Assembly (NCBI GenBank): GCA_009377755.1
Contig: WHTM01000006.1
Span: forward strand, 104,975-168,974
DNA from: Hyphomicrobiales bacterium
GTDB lineage: Bacteria; Pseudomonadota; Alphaproteobacteria; Rhizobiales; Xanthobacteraceae
Direction of reading: 5' to 3'
DNA length: 64,000 nucleotides
The notes beneath the pieces were generated by a model. The model had not been told where the DNA came from, did no database searches, and saw only the letters and a program-made list of their open reading frames with translations. Below are positions 27,082 to 36,071 of the stretch, piece after piece. Each line of letters begins with the position of its first letter. The first letter of the stretch is position 1. A program made the position numbers and the translations under genes.

Positions 27082-29892
27082 TCAGCCCTCCTTCATCGCT
27101 GCGCCCAGGTCGAGAGCCACGAGCCTGAGCAACTCCTCATCCTTCATCTCGGTCAACACCATTTCCGCACCGCCGCTAAGGAAATCCCCAGCAAGTTGCT
27201 TCTTCGACTCGATCAGCTGGTCGATCTTGTCCTCAACTGTGCCGCGGCAAATGAATTTGTGCACGAGCACATTCTTGGTCTGCCCGATTCGGAAAGCTCG
27301 GTCGGTGGCCTGATTTTCCACAGCCGGGTTCCACCACCTGTCGAAATGGACGACATGGGCGGCCGCGGTGAGATTGAGCCCGGCGCCGCCTGCTTTGAGA
27401 GAGAGCACGAAAAACGGGACGTTTTCGTCCTCCTGAAACTGGCGCACAAGCTCCTTGCGCTTCCTGACCTCGGTCTCGCCGTGCAGGACGAGGCCGGCCT
27501 GCCCGAACACGGAACCCAGGAATGCCGCCAGCGGCGCGGTCGTCTCCTTGAACTGGGTGAAGATCAACGCCTTCTCCTGCCGGGCAGCAATCACGTCCGC
27601 GATGTCGCGCAGACGCGCGAGCTTACCGCTGTCCTCCTCGGCCCATGCGCCGTCGCCGAGCCACTGCGAGGGATGGTTGCAAATCTGCTTCAGCCGCATG
27701 AGAGAAGCGAGGACCGTGCCTCTCCGCTGTATTCCATCGACGTCTTCGAGTTGGCGCGCCAACTCTTCCACCGCTTGCTGGTAAAGCGCCGCCTGCTTGC
27801 GGCTCAAGGCGCAGAAGGCCTTCACCTCGGTCTTGTCGGGCAAGTCGGCGATGATGCTCTTGTCGGTCTTCAGACGCCGCAAGATATAGGGGCGCACCAG
27901 GTCGCGCAGCGGACCAAACGGGTTGTGCGGCCGATCGGCGAGGTGTTTGACGAAGGACGAGAACTGCTTCGACGATCCCAACAGTCCGGGATTGATGAAG
28001 TCGAAGATCGACCACAGGTCGCTGAGCCTATTCTCGATGGGCGTGCCGGTCAGGGCAATGCGCGTGTCGGCCCGGAGCTGCTTGACCGTTTTGGTCTGCT
28101 TGGCGGCCGGATTCTTGATGGCCTGCGCCTCGTCAAGCACGACCAGCCGCCACGGTGTGGTCCCCAGCCACGGCGCCCGCGCCAGAAAGCCGTAGCTCGT
28201 GATGACCAGATCGGCATCTGCCAGATTGTCTGCGCCGTCCGCCTTCAGTGTCTCCGCCGGCGCGGCCGATGGATGGGCCACGGCGGCTTTGAGGCTCGGT
28301 GCAAATCGGGCAATCTCCGCGGCCCAGTTGGCGAGCAGCGAGGCCGGGGCTACGAGCAGACACGGTTTCCGCTTGTCCCCTGCCTCGTTCTTCAGCACCA
28401 GCAGCAGCGATAGGACCTGAATGGTCTTGCCGAGCCCCATGTCGTCGGCAAGGCAGGCCCCAAGCCTGAGTTGGGTGAGAAGATAAAGCCACTGCACACC
28501 CGTCTGCTGGTAGGGCCGCAAGGTGCCCTGAAGGGATCGACCGGGATCGATAAGCGAGATCCCCTCGGGGCTGCGTAAGGCCGCCAGCGTCTCCGCCAGC
28601 CAGGGACCGGCCGCGGTCTGGCTCCAGTCAATGTCGGCTTCTCCGGCAGCCTCACCCCCGGCAACACCAGCCCCGGCCAGCATGCGCATCGCCTCGCCGA
28701 ACGACAGACCGTCGGTGACCGCGCGGCGCTCGATCGCCTCGAATTGCTCAAGGGTACGGCCCAGTCGTTCATGATCGACCTCGACCCATTTGCCGCGGAT
28801 GAAGGCCAACCCTTCGGATTGAGCCAGGAGTTTCCTGATCTCGGCCGCCGAAAGGGTTTCGCCGTCGAGCGTCACCTCCATCCGGAAATCGAGCAGCGCA
28901 TCCATCCCCAGATGAGACGGCGCGTTGCCGCCGACCGTGGCCTTCACCTGCGGGCGCGCGGGGCGGTTCATGCGCCAGCTCGACGGCATCCGCACGATCA
29001 CCCCGGCGCTTTCGAGCGCGGGGACGTCCTTCAGAAATTGCAGCGCCTGTTGTGGGCTCCAGCGCAGCGGATGAAAGACCTCGCCCGCATCGACCATGCC
29101 TTTCAACCAACGGCAATTCTCGGCAGCGCGCTGGACAGGCATCAGCAGCGACAGCAGCCGCTCGCGGTTCCGCGCGCCGGCATACTCCTGCAAGGCCTTG
29201 CCGAGAGGCAGATGCTGGGCCTTGGCCTCAGCAGAAAGGCGTGTCGTGTAGGTCGCAAGAAACGCGAACGGAGCGTCCTCGTCCCTCCTGTTCTCGGCAA
29301 GGTTGAAGTGCACGCGTCCAACCAGATTCCAGGCCGGATGACGGCTCTTGAGGAAGTCCTGCACGGAGAGGGTGGCGTCGGCCAGCTCGGCATCGAAGGC
29401 CGCATCCAAGCCGCGCCAAAGCTCGGCCAGGACAGCCGTCGTCAGGTATTCCGCGCCGGCCATGGGCGGAACGGCTGCGGCCATCTTGTCCAGCTCACCG
29501 TCCGCCGGAAGGGGCACACGCGGCTTGGTCCGGCCCCCGCCGATACCGGGAAGGGAACACAACGCGGTCACGTATCGCGTCCCAAGCTCCCGCCAATACG
29601 ACAGCACCGGAGGCAGAGCCGTCCCGACTTCGTTAGCGCCGAGCCACAAAAGTCCATGCCCGGCCCCCCGTGCGAACGCCTTCTCCAGCCGCGCGCCACG
29701 ACCGGGGTCCAACGCCGGCGCCTCCCCGGTTTGCCGGAGCGTCAGCACACCATGTGGACTGAGTACGGGCGCCAACATCATGACGAATGCGTCCTTACGA
29801 TCCTGCCAGACATGTCGAATCTGGAGGTGAGTCGCAATCGCCGATGCGATCCCCGGCGAAGGTGTGGGCGGCGGTGCAGGCGTCTCGGTCAA
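27082..29892 (-). CDS. SNF2-family DEAD/H-box helicase (HepA/RapA-like superfamily 2 ATPase)
   Basis: The 936-residue protein has a large N-terminal bacterial SNF2-associated region (about 1-450), Walker A DDMGLGKT (Lys489), DEAQ box (587-590), TGTPIENRLSDLWS, and a C-terminal helicase domain with FVLSLKAGGAGLNL, WWNPAVENQATDRAFRIGQ. It would translocate along double-stranded DNA. Codons about 5-17 (APPPTPSPGIASA) are the reverse complement of a fragment of the coxL 3' end, so the original N-terminus may have been replaced or may start later, for example near Met39. It is paired with the SWIM gene. Confidence 0.9.
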   Translation of the reverse strand: MTETPAPPPTPSPGIASAIATHLQIRHVWQDRKDAFVMMLAPVLSPHGVLTLRQTGEAPALDPGRGARLEKAFARGAGHGLLWLGANEVGTALPPVLSYWRELGTRYVTALCSLPGIGGGRTKPRVPLPADGELDKMAAAVPPMAGAEYLTTAVLAELWRGLDAAFDAELADATLSVQDFLKSRHPAWNLVGRVHFNLAENRRDEDAPFAFLATYTTRLSAEAKAQHLPLGKALQEYAGARNRERLLSLLMPVQRAAENCRWLKGMVDAGEVFHPLRWSPQQALQFLKDVPALESAGVIVRMPSSWRMNRPARPQVKATVGGNAPSHLGMDALLDFRMEVTLDGETLSAAEIRKLLAQSEGLAFIRGKWVEVDHERLGRTLEQFEAIERRAVTDGLSFGEAMRMLAGAGVAGGEAAGEADIDWSQTAAGPWLAETLAALRSPEGISLIDPGRSLQGTLRPYQQTGVQWLYLLTQLRLGACLADDMGLGKTIQVLSLLLVLKNEAGDKRKPCLLVAPASLLANWAAEIARFAPSLKAAVAHPSAAPAETLKADGADNLADADLVITSYGFLARAPWLGTTPWRLVVLDEAQAIKNPAAKQTKTVKQLRADTRIALTGTPIENRLSDLWSIFDFINPGLLGSSKQFSSFVKHLADRPHNPFGPLRDLVRPYILRRLKTDKSIIADLPDKTEVKAFCALSRKQAALYQQAVEELARQLEDVDGIQRRGTVLASLMRLKQICNHPSQWLGDGAWAEEDSGKLARLRDIADVIAARQEKALIFTQFKETTAPLAAFLGSVFGQAGLVLHGETEVRKRKELVRQFQEDENVPFFVLSLKAGGAGLNLTAAAHVVHFDRWWNPAVENQATDRAFRIGQTKNVLVHKFICRGTVEDKIDQLIESKKQLAGDFLSGGAEMVLTEMKDEELLRLVALDLGAAMKEG
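29842..29879 (+). repeat. Remnant copy of the 3' end of the 23803-26157 coxL-type gene
   Basis: These 38 bases equal 26061-26078 joined to about 26116-26136 of the coxL gene; the 37 bases in between are missing, with short GGCGA/CGCGA repeats at the joint. It reads in the same direction as the parent and sits on the far side of the SWIM/SNF2 pair, marking the outer edge of an inserted cassette. It overlaps the helicase 5' codons on the other strand. Confidence 0.75.
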
Positions 29893-29930
29893 ATCCCTCC
29901 CCCTTCAGGGGGACGTAGGGATCGGGGAGA

Positions 29931-29952
29931 CTCACGCCTGCGAGATGAACTT
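29931..29952 (-). repeat. Remnant copy of the 3' end of the aldehyde dehydrogenase gene
   Basis: The 22-base string, encoding KFISQA-stop on the reverse strand, matches the aldehyde dehydrogenase terminus at 30610-30631 at 21 of 22 bases. It lies just past the GNAT gene stop. With the coxL remnant it suggests that the ancestral order was coxL followed directly by the convergent dehydrogenase gene. Confidence 0.65.
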
Positions 29953-29955
29953 GCC

Positions 29956-30417
29956 TTAGCGCAGCGCTTTCGCCATTGGATAGCCAAAAGTTATCCCGAA
30001 ACCCTTTGTGGGCGGTCCGGTCTCCTTGTAGCCGGCGGAAAGGTAGAACCGGCGCGCCGTTGCCGTGCTTTGCAGTGTGATCATGTCGACGGCGAGATCC
30101 GCAGCCTGCGCCTCAAGCCGTGTGATGAGACCCTTGCTCACTCCACGAAAGCGAGCCTCGGGTGACACGTAGTTGAGAATGATTTCGCCCGAACTCATGA
30201 TGGCTCCGACGCCAAAGATTTGGGCGCCCTCAATCGCAACGAAAACGTGATGTTGATTGATCCACCGGCGCATATTCTCTGCAGTTTTGTTGGCAAGCCA
30301 CAGGTCGAGCGTTCGCGCATCGCCTTTGTGATCCGCTGCGCACAGTTCCGTAATGGAACGCCGAACGACGAGGCACGCCACCTCAGCGTCCTCCATATGT
30401 GCTTTGCGGGCGAGCAT
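29956..30417 (-). CDS. GNAT-family N-acetyltransferase
   Basis: The 153-residue protein reads as a single GNAT domain: N-terminal RKAHMEDAEVACLVVRRSI, a strand pattern ending in ILNYVSPEARFRGVSKGLI (acetyl-CoA loop R-x-x-G-V-S/G-K) and a late ATARRFYLSAGYKETG. ATG 30417 is chosen; a longer frame to 30492 is encoded by an intergenic repeat and is unlikely to be native. The target is unknown. It lies between two copies of the dehydrogenase 3' end, so it looks like a later arrival. Confidence 0.82.
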   Translation of the reverse strand: MLARKAHMEDAEVACLVVRRSITELCAADHKGDARTLDLWLANKTAENMRRWINQHHVFVAIEGAQIFGVGAIMSSGEIILNYVSPEARFRGVSKGLITRLEAQAADLAVDMITLQSTATARRFYLSAGYKETGPPTKGFGITFGYPMAKALR

Positions 30418-30448
30418 TCGGTCCCCGTGTGCTGTACGCAAGCCTTTC

Positions 30449-30598
30449 GCTGTCGTCCCGGCCGCGCACGAAGCGCGAGAGCCGGGACCCATGCAGCCCT
30501 GTGCTCGTTGGTGTAACGGGCTGGCGCGTCACTCAAACCACTGATGCAGGGATACATGGGTCCCGGATCGCCGCTACGCGGCGTCCGGGATGACAGCG
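30449..30598. repeat. Large inverted repeat between the GNAT and aldehyde dehydrogenase genes
   Basis: Left arm GCTGTCGTCCCGG...CCGGGACCCATG and right arm CATGGGTCCCGGATC...CCGGGATGACAGC are mutually complementary over their outer and inner blocks, with GATGCAGGG/CAGCCCTGTGC between. The same theme recurs at 40150-40195, 36072-36225 and 60113-60252. Confidence 0.75.
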
Positions 30599-30610
30599 GA
30601 GAGGCTGGGC

Positions 30611-32038
30611 TCACGCCTGCGAGATAAACTTCCTGTTGGTATACGCCTCCAGCCCCTCGATGCCGCCTTCGTGACCGTAACCGCTTTCCTTGACGCCGCC
30701 GAACGGCGTCTCCGGCGTCGAGATGGCCACGCTGTTGACGCCGACCATGCCCGATTGCAGCGCGTCGCCGATCGCGTTGGCGGTCGCACTGTTGCCGGTG
30801 AAGGCATAGGCGGCGAGCCCATACGGCAGCGAGTTCGCCCGCTCTACCACCTCGTCGAAATCCTTGAAGGTGACGATCGGCGCGATCGGCCCGAATGGCT
30901 CCTGCGTCATCAGCTTGCTGTCGTCGGGGATTTCGGTAACGACCGTCGGCTCGAAGAAGAAGCCCCGGTTGCCGTGCCGCTTGCCGCCGGTGACGATGGT
31001 GGCGCCGCACGCCTTGCTGTCGTTGACCAGCGCCTCCATGGCGTCGAGCCGCCGCGGGTTGGCGAGCGGCCCCATGGTGTTGCCCTTCTCCAGCCCGTCG
31101 CCGATCTTGACGTTGTTGGCGTATTCGGTGAAGCGCGCGAGGAACTTTTTGTACACCGGTTCCTGCACGTAAAAGCGCGTCGGCGAAATGCAGACCTGCC
31201 CGGCGTTGCGATACTTGAACGCAGCGATGGTGTCGGCAGTCTTCTCCGGATCGGCATCGCCGAACACAACGACCGGCGAGTGGCCGCCGAGCTCCATGGT
31301 GGCGCGCTTCATCCCCTTGGCGGCGAGGCCGGCGAGATGCTTGCCCACGGGGATCGAGCCGGTGAACGAGATCTTCTTGACGATGTCGGAGGCCATCAGG
31401 TGCTCGGACACGTTCGCCGGCACGCCGAATACGAGATTGAGCACGCCCGCCGGCAGGCCTGCGTCGGCGAAACAGCGCACCATCTCAACGCAGGTGCCGG
31501 GTGTCTCCTCCGACGCCTTGATGATGATGGAGCAACCGGCGGCGAGCGCCGCGCCGATCTTGCGCGCCGGCGTCAGCGCCGGGAAATTCCACGGCGTGAA
31601 CGCCGCGACCACGCCGACCGGCTCCTGCACCACGAGCTGCCGCACGCCCTTCTGCCGGCCGGGGACGATACGCCCGTAGGCGCGGCGCCCTTCCTCGGCG
31701 AACCATTCGATGATGTCGGCGGAGGTGACGACTTCGGCGCGCGCCTCGGGATAGACCTTGCCCTGCTCCTGCACGAGGATGCGCGACATGGTGTCGGCGC
31801 GCTCGCGGATGAGATCGGCCGCCTTGCGCATGATCTTGGCCCGGTCATAGGCGGAGGTGTTGCGCCAGACGGCCAGGCCCTTCTGCGCGGCGGCAAGGGC
31901 GGCGTCGAGATCGGCCGCGCTTGCATGCGGCAGCGCGGCAAGCGCCTTGCCGGTCGCCGGATTGAGCACGTCCTCGCCCTTGCGCCCGCCGCCGTTGTGC
32001 CAGGCGCCGTCGATGTAAAGCTGAAGATCGGTGTACAT
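30611..32038 (-). CDS. NAD(P)-dependent aldehyde dehydrogenase (succinate-semialdehyde dehydrogenase type)
   Basis: The 475-residue enzyme has TPWNFPA with Asn151, MELGGHSP with the general base Glu249 and GQVCISPTR with nucleophile Cys283, complete for the family. ATG 32038 has GGAGGAG close upstream; a frame extending to 32077 is not needed. It is the last gene of the leftward operon that includes the SDR, MmgE/PrpD and ABC genes and would oxidise a short-chain aldehyde or semialdehyde intermediate to an acid. Confidence 0.92.
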   Translation of the reverse strand: MYTDLQLYIDGAWHNGGGRKGEDVLNPATGKALAALPHASAADLDAALAAAQKGLAVWRNTSAYDRAKIMRKAADLIRERADTMSRILVQEQGKVYPEARAEVVTSADIIEWFAEEGRRAYGRIVPGRQKGVRQLVVQEPVGVVAAFTPWNFPALTPARKIGAALAAGCSIIIKASEETPGTCVEMVRCFADAGLPAGVLNLVFGVPANVSEHLMASDIVKKISFTGSIPVGKHLAGLAAKGMKRATMELGGHSPVVVFGDADPEKTADTIAAFKYRNAGQVCISPTRFYVQEPVYKKFLARFTEYANNVKIGDGLEKGNTMGPLANPRRLDAMEALVNDSKACGATIVTGGKRHGNRGFFFEPTVVTEIPDDSKLMTQEPFGPIAPIVTFKDFDEVVERANSLPYGLAAYAFTGNSATANAIGDALQSGMVGVNSVAISTPETPFGGVKESGYGHEGGIEGLEAYTNRKFISQA

Positions 32039-32092
32039 GGTGCTCCTCCGCAACTGTCGTTGGCGCTGCCTTAGCACTAAAGCGGCGTCCCG

Positions 32093-32845
32093 TCAGCCAA
32101 GGAACGCCCCACCGTTGGCATGCAGGCTCTGGCCGGTGATGTAGCGGGCGCCCGGGCCGCACAGGAACCGCACCATCGTGGCCACGTCGTCGGGCACGCC
32201 GCGCTTGCCGGACAAGGTGTGATGAATCGAATGATGCTGCGGCTCCGGCTGGGAGGGGTCGCGCGGCGTGCCGATCAGTCCGGGCGAGAGATAGTTCACG
32301 GTGATGTTGTCGGCGGCGAGATCGTGCGCCAGCCCGCGGGTCATGCCGACCAGGCCCGCTTTCGCCGTGGTGACATGGATGCGGTTCTTCGAGCCGGTGT
32401 GCGCGCTCATGCCGCCGATATTGACGATCGCGCCGGCACCGCTCTTGCGCAGATGCGCCAGGCAGGTCTTGACGCAATGGAAGGCGCCGTCGAGGACGAC
32501 ACCCAGCACCTCGCGCCACTCGGCGAACGTCATTTGATCGAGCGGCTTCTCATGCCGCAGCGCGGCATTGTTGATCAGGTAGTCGATGCGCCCGAAACGC
32601 TCGGCCGCGACGGCAGCCATGCGCTGCATGGCTGCAGCATCGGCGACGTCGCCGATCGCGGCGAGCGCATACCCGCCTGCTGACTCGATTTCCTTCACAA
32701 CCGAGTCGGCTTCCTTTTGATTGCGGCGCACGTTGACGACCACGGCGGCGCCGCCCGCCGCGAGCTGCAGCGCGATCGCGCGGCCGATATTGCGTCCGGC
32801 GCCGGTGACGACCGCGACGCGCCCGTCGAGTTCCTTGTCGCTCAT
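32093..32845 (-). CDS. Short-chain dehydrogenase/reductase with atypical active site
   Basis: The 250-residue protein has the NAD(P) motif TGAGRNIG, the NNAA strand (LINNAALRHE) and the C-terminal GQSLHANGG expected of classical SDRs. The catalytic Tyr-x-x-x-Lys is not present: the stretch reads NRIHVTTAKAG, with Val four residues before the Lys and His before that. Either His or another residue replaces Tyr or the protein is not a standard oxidoreductase. ATG 32845 (MSDKELDGRVAVVTG) is preferred to 32872. It lies 54 bases before the aldehyde dehydrogenase start. Confidence 0.88.
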   Translation of the reverse strand: MSDKELDGRVAVVTGAGRNIGRAIALQLAAGGAAVVVNVRRNQKEADSVVKEIESAGGYALAAIGDVADAAAMQRMAAVAAERFGRIDYLINNAALRHEKPLDQMTFAEWREVLGVVLDGAFHCVKTCLAHLRKSGAGAIVNIGGMSAHTGSKNRIHVTTAKAGLVGMTRGLAHDLAADNITVNYLSPGLIGTPRDPSQPEPQHHSIHHTLSGKRGVPDDVATMVRFLCGPGARYITGQSLHANGGAFLG

Positions 32846-32873
32846 GGTTTCTGCCAACCTCCCCGCTGTCATC

Positions 32874-32950
32874 GTCCGCGAAGGCGGACGATCCAGTAAT
32901 CACCGCGCGTTCTGTGTGTACTGGATGCCCCGCATTCGCGGGGCATGACA
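32874..32950. repeat. Intergenic palindromic repeat, GGATGCCCCGC class
   Basis: GTCCGCGAAGGCGGACGATC and TGGATGCCCCGCATTCGCGG plus GGCATGACAG form two hairpins flanking a short unpaired middle. It is a relative of 10840-10936 and lies inside the leftward operon between MmgE/PrpD and SDR. Confidence 0.72.
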
Positions 32951-32951
32951 G

Positions 32952-34328
32952 TCACGGAATGCGAAAGGCGCCCAAATCCACCGGTCCATCATATAACTGC
33001 GCGAGCGCCTTCAGCGCCGCATCCGTCCGCGCCTCGCTCACGCCGCCATGCCGCGCGTTCAACCTTAACTTCTCTTCGATATCCGCGCGCGTTAACGGCT
33101 CGTGGGCGCCGCCGCGCAGGTGCGGCTGGCGCTCCTCGATCACCGTACCGTCGCGCAGGGTCGCGCGGATGTGGCCGGTGTAGTTGTGCGGATAGGGATT
33201 GTCGGGATCGATCACATAGCGGACCTTGGCGGCGAGTGCGATCACCTGCGCGTCGCGCATCGCCGCGTCGGTGAAGGCGTCGAGCCCGACACCGCCATGC
33301 ACGAAGCTCGCGGCAAGGCAGTAGGGCGTGGAGAATTTTCCCGCGTAGCCGTTGGGCGGACGCTGCTTGCCGGCGAGCGGCTCCCACAGCCGGTGCACCG
33401 TGCCCTCGCCCACCTCGCAGACGATCTCGCTCACATCCTCCGGCGCAATGCCGCGTGCAAAAAGCCGCTTGGCGCAGTCGATGTAGGGATGCGTCATGGT
33501 CCCACATGGATAGGGCTTGAACGCCAGCGTCTCGGTCACCCAGCGTGCGCCGAAGTCGCCGGTCAGCGCCACGTAGTCGCCCTCGGTTGTGCGCGCGAAG
33601 CCGTGGAACAGGCCATGCACGCCCTCGAACACCGTACGCGGCCCAGTGAAGCCCGCACGCCCGACCAGCGCCGCGCGATAGCCGGATTGCGCCGCCCAGC
33701 CGGGATGCAGCCGCTTGGTCCAGGCGCCCTCGGCGAGGTACTCGATGATGCCGCTCGCCATGCTGCCGGCATTGCCAAGCGCATCGACGAGCTGCCGCTC
33801 ACCGAGGCCGAGCGTTGCGCCGACGCCTGCCGCCGCACCCATGGCACCGAACACCGCGGTCGGATGGAAGCCCGCCTTGTGCACCGCTTTCGGCAACACC
33901 AGGCTCAGCCGGCACATCACCTCGACGCCGACCGCGATCCCGGTCAATGCCGCCGCGCCGTCGCGGCCATGACACTCGCACGCCGCCAACACCGCCGGCA
34001 CGATCACTGCGCCGGCATGCACCGGGCCGCCCTCGAACGTGTCGTCGAAATCCTCGCCATGGGCGGCAGTGCCGTTGACGAAGGCTGCTGCCGCGGCGCT
34101 CAGTCCACGCGCATGGCCGATCGCCGTGCAGGGTCCGTCGTCGTCCCATCCGGCGAGTGCCGCCGCGACGTAGTCCTGCCGCCGCGCGGCGAGACAGAGG
34201 CCCGCCACGTCGACCAGCAAGTCCTCGCACTTGCGCCGTACCGCCGCGGGCAGGCATTCGGGTGTGAGCGCCGCGATACGCTCCGCCAGATGCTCGGCGA
34301 CGGCGACCTGCGGAAGCGTTGCGGGCAT
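32952..34328 (-). CDS. MmgE/PrpD-family protein
   Basis: The 458-residue protein matches the MmgE/PrpD fold (2-methylcitrate dehydratase, aconitate-decarboxylase and itaconate-related enzymes): HGEDFDDTFEGGPVHAGAVIVPA, GFHPTAVFGAMGAAAGVGATLGL, and KPYPCGTMTHPYIDCA (where 2-methylcitrate dehydratase has a conserved histidine stretch). The exact reaction cannot be assigned; these proteins act on tricarboxylates or similar diacids. It follows the permease gene by 10 bases. A second member lies at 51328. Confidence 0.88.
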   Translation of the reverse strand: MPATLPQVAVAEHLAERIAALTPECLPAAVRRKCEDLLVDVAGLCLAARRQDYVAAALAGWDDDGPCTAIGHARGLSAAAAAFVNGTAAHGEDFDDTFEGGPVHAGAVIVPAVLAACECHGRDGAAALTGIAVGVEVMCRLSLVLPKAVHKAGFHPTAVFGAMGAAAGVGATLGLGERQLVDALGNAGSMASGIIEYLAEGAWTKRLHPGWAAQSGYRAALVGRAGFTGPRTVFEGVHGLFHGFARTTEGDYVALTGDFGARWVTETLAFKPYPCGTMTHPYIDCAKRLFARGIAPEDVSEIVCEVGEGTVHRLWEPLAGKQRPPNGYAGKFSTPYCLAASFVHGGVGLDAFTDAAMRDAQVIALAAKVRYVIDPDNPYPHNYTGHIRATLRDGTVIEERQPHLRGGAHEPLTRADIEEKLRLNARHGGVSEARTDAALKALAQLYDGPVDLGAFRIP

Positions 34329-34338
34329 CGCGGCTCGG

Positions 34339-36060
34339 CTATCCGGCCACTCGGCGCAGGTTGCCGCCGAATCCGGAAATGCGGTTGATGAGAATCACGA
34401 CCATGAAAGTGATGGCGAGCATGCAGAGCCCGAGCACGGCGATGGCGCCGAGATCACCGCTCTCCTTGAGATCGAAGATCAGCACCGACACGACCTTGGT
34501 CTGCGAGGTGAACAGGATGATCGCCGCCGACAGTTCCCGGATCACCGAGACGAAGATGAAGCACCAGGTGGCAATGACGCTGGTGCGCAGCAGCGGCGCG
34601 GTGACGTGCCGAAGCGACTGCAGCCGCGTAGCACCGAGGATCCGGCTGGCATCCTCAAGCTCCGAATGCACCGCGCGGAAAGCGGATTGCATCTGCTGAT
34701 AGGCGGCGGGCAGCTCGATGGTCAGGTAGGCGAGCAGCAGGATCCACAGCGTCCCGTAGAGCACGAGCGGCGGCCGGGTATAGGCCAGGAACAGGCCGAC
34801 GCCGAGGACAATGCCGGGGATCGCGATCGGCGCGGTGGCGAGGAAGCCGAGCGCCTGATGCCCGGCCACCACCTTGCGCGTGGTCAGATAGCTGATCATC
34901 AGCGCCAGCACCGTCCCGAACGTCGCCGCAAGCGCGCCGAGGATGAAGGTGTTCTTGAGGGCCAGGCTGGTGGCCGACAGTTCGAAGAACACAAAGCGGA
35001 CATTCTGCAAGGTCGCGTTGCCCGGCGTCAGCAGCGTGGTCGCGATCGGCGAAAAGGCGGCGTTGAACAGCGCCGCATAGGGCAGGATCACCGGCAGCAG
35101 CAGCACGGCCATGCAGGCGGCGAAGGCGACCCATTTCATCCGGCCGAGTGGGATCAGCCGCGGGTTGCCCGACTTGCCGCCGACCACCGAATAGCCGCGG
35201 CGGCCGAGGATGAAATGCTGGGCGCGCAGCAGCATCACCGTCAGGATCAGGAGCGGCAGCGACGCCGCGGCGGCAAGCTCGGGCTTGGGCGGATACTGGA
35301 ACAGGCTCCAGATCTTGGTCGTCATGGTGTGGAAGCCGGCCGGCAGCGCCAAGATCGCCGGCGAGCCGAACAGAGTCATCGCCTGCAGAAAAGCGACCAG
35401 CGCACCGGCGAGCAGCGCCGGCAGCGCGAGCGGAATCGTGATCCGACGCGCCGTCGTCCAGACCCGCGCGCCGAGATTCGAGGAAGCGTCCTCGAGCTCG
35501 CCCGGAATCCGGTCGAGCGCGTTGGCGATCAGCACGAAGACATACGGGAAGGTGTAGCAGCAGATGACGAAGATCAGGCCGCTCAGCGTATAGATGTTGA
35601 ACAGGTAAGCGTCCTGCTCGGCGCCCGTGAGGGCGCGGTAGAGCTTGTTGAGCAGGCCGCTGTTGGGCGCCGCCAGGAACTCCCAGGCGATGGCGCCGAG
35701 GAACGGCGGCGTGACGAACGAGGCCGTCACCAGCGCCCGGATGGTGCGCGCAGCGGGCAGGTTGGTGCGCGCCACCAGCCAGCCCATCGGAGCGGCGACC
35801 AGGCAGCAGAAGAACGAGGACCCGGTCGCCACGATGAAGGTGGTGAGCAGCGGGTCGAGAAAGGCCGGTTCGGAGAAGAGCTGGCGGAAGTTGTCGAGCG
35901 TCAGCGTGCCGCTCGGATCGACCAGGCTGTAGTACACCAGCCACGACATCGGCAGGACGATCAGCACGCACAGCAGCGCGGCAAACGCGTAGAGGGTCGG
36001 CTTCGAGAGATCGAAGCTGATCGGACGTCGCTCGATGCGCCGCGGAAGGGCGATGGTCAT
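34339..36060 (-). CDS. ABC transporter permease with two fused membrane modules (FbpB/PotB-PotC type)
   Basis: The 573-residue protein has two consecutive binding-protein-dependent permease domains of about 280 residues each, with roughly twelve hydrophobic segments. EAA-type loops are seen as LEDASSNLGARVWTTARRI in the first half and LEDASRILGATRLQSLRHV in the second. This architecture is typical of the Fe(III)/putrescine/phosphonate class importers. With the ATPase at 38823 and the two binding proteins it forms a complete importer. Confidence 0.92.
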   Translation of the reverse strand: MTIALPRRIERRPISFDLSKPTLYAFAALLCVLIVLPMSWLVYYSLVDPSGTLTLDNFRQLFSEPAFLDPLLTTFIVATGSSFFCCLVAAPMGWLVARTNLPAARTIRALVTASFVTPPFLGAIAWEFLAAPNSGLLNKLYRALTGAEQDAYLFNIYTLSGLIFVICCYTFPYVFVLIANALDRIPGELEDASSNLGARVWTTARRITIPLALPALLAGALVAFLQAMTLFGSPAILALPAGFHTMTTKIWSLFQYPPKPELAAAASLPLLILTVMLLRAQHFILGRRGYSVVGGKSGNPRLIPLGRMKWVAFAACMAVLLLPVILPYAALFNAAFSPIATTLLTPGNATLQNVRFVFFELSATSLALKNTFILGALAATFGTVLALMISYLTTRKVVAGHQALGFLATAPIAIPGIVLGVGLFLAYTRPPLVLYGTLWILLLAYLTIELPAAYQQMQSAFRAVHSELEDASRILGATRLQSLRHVTAPLLRTSVIATWCFIFVSVIRELSAAIILFTSQTKVVSVLIFDLKESGDLGAIAVLGLCMLAITFMVVILINRISGFGGNLRRVAG

Positions 36061-36071
36061 TTTCCGACATC

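Noticed and set aside
26149..29892. Complete integrative island
   Set aside because: Flanking duplicated gene ends are present, but there is no integrase, recombinase, tRNA site or mobilisation gene.
30418..30492. N-terminal extension of the GNAT protein
   Set aside because: It is encoded by an intergenic repeat and lacks a ribosome site; ATG 30417 gives the normal family start.
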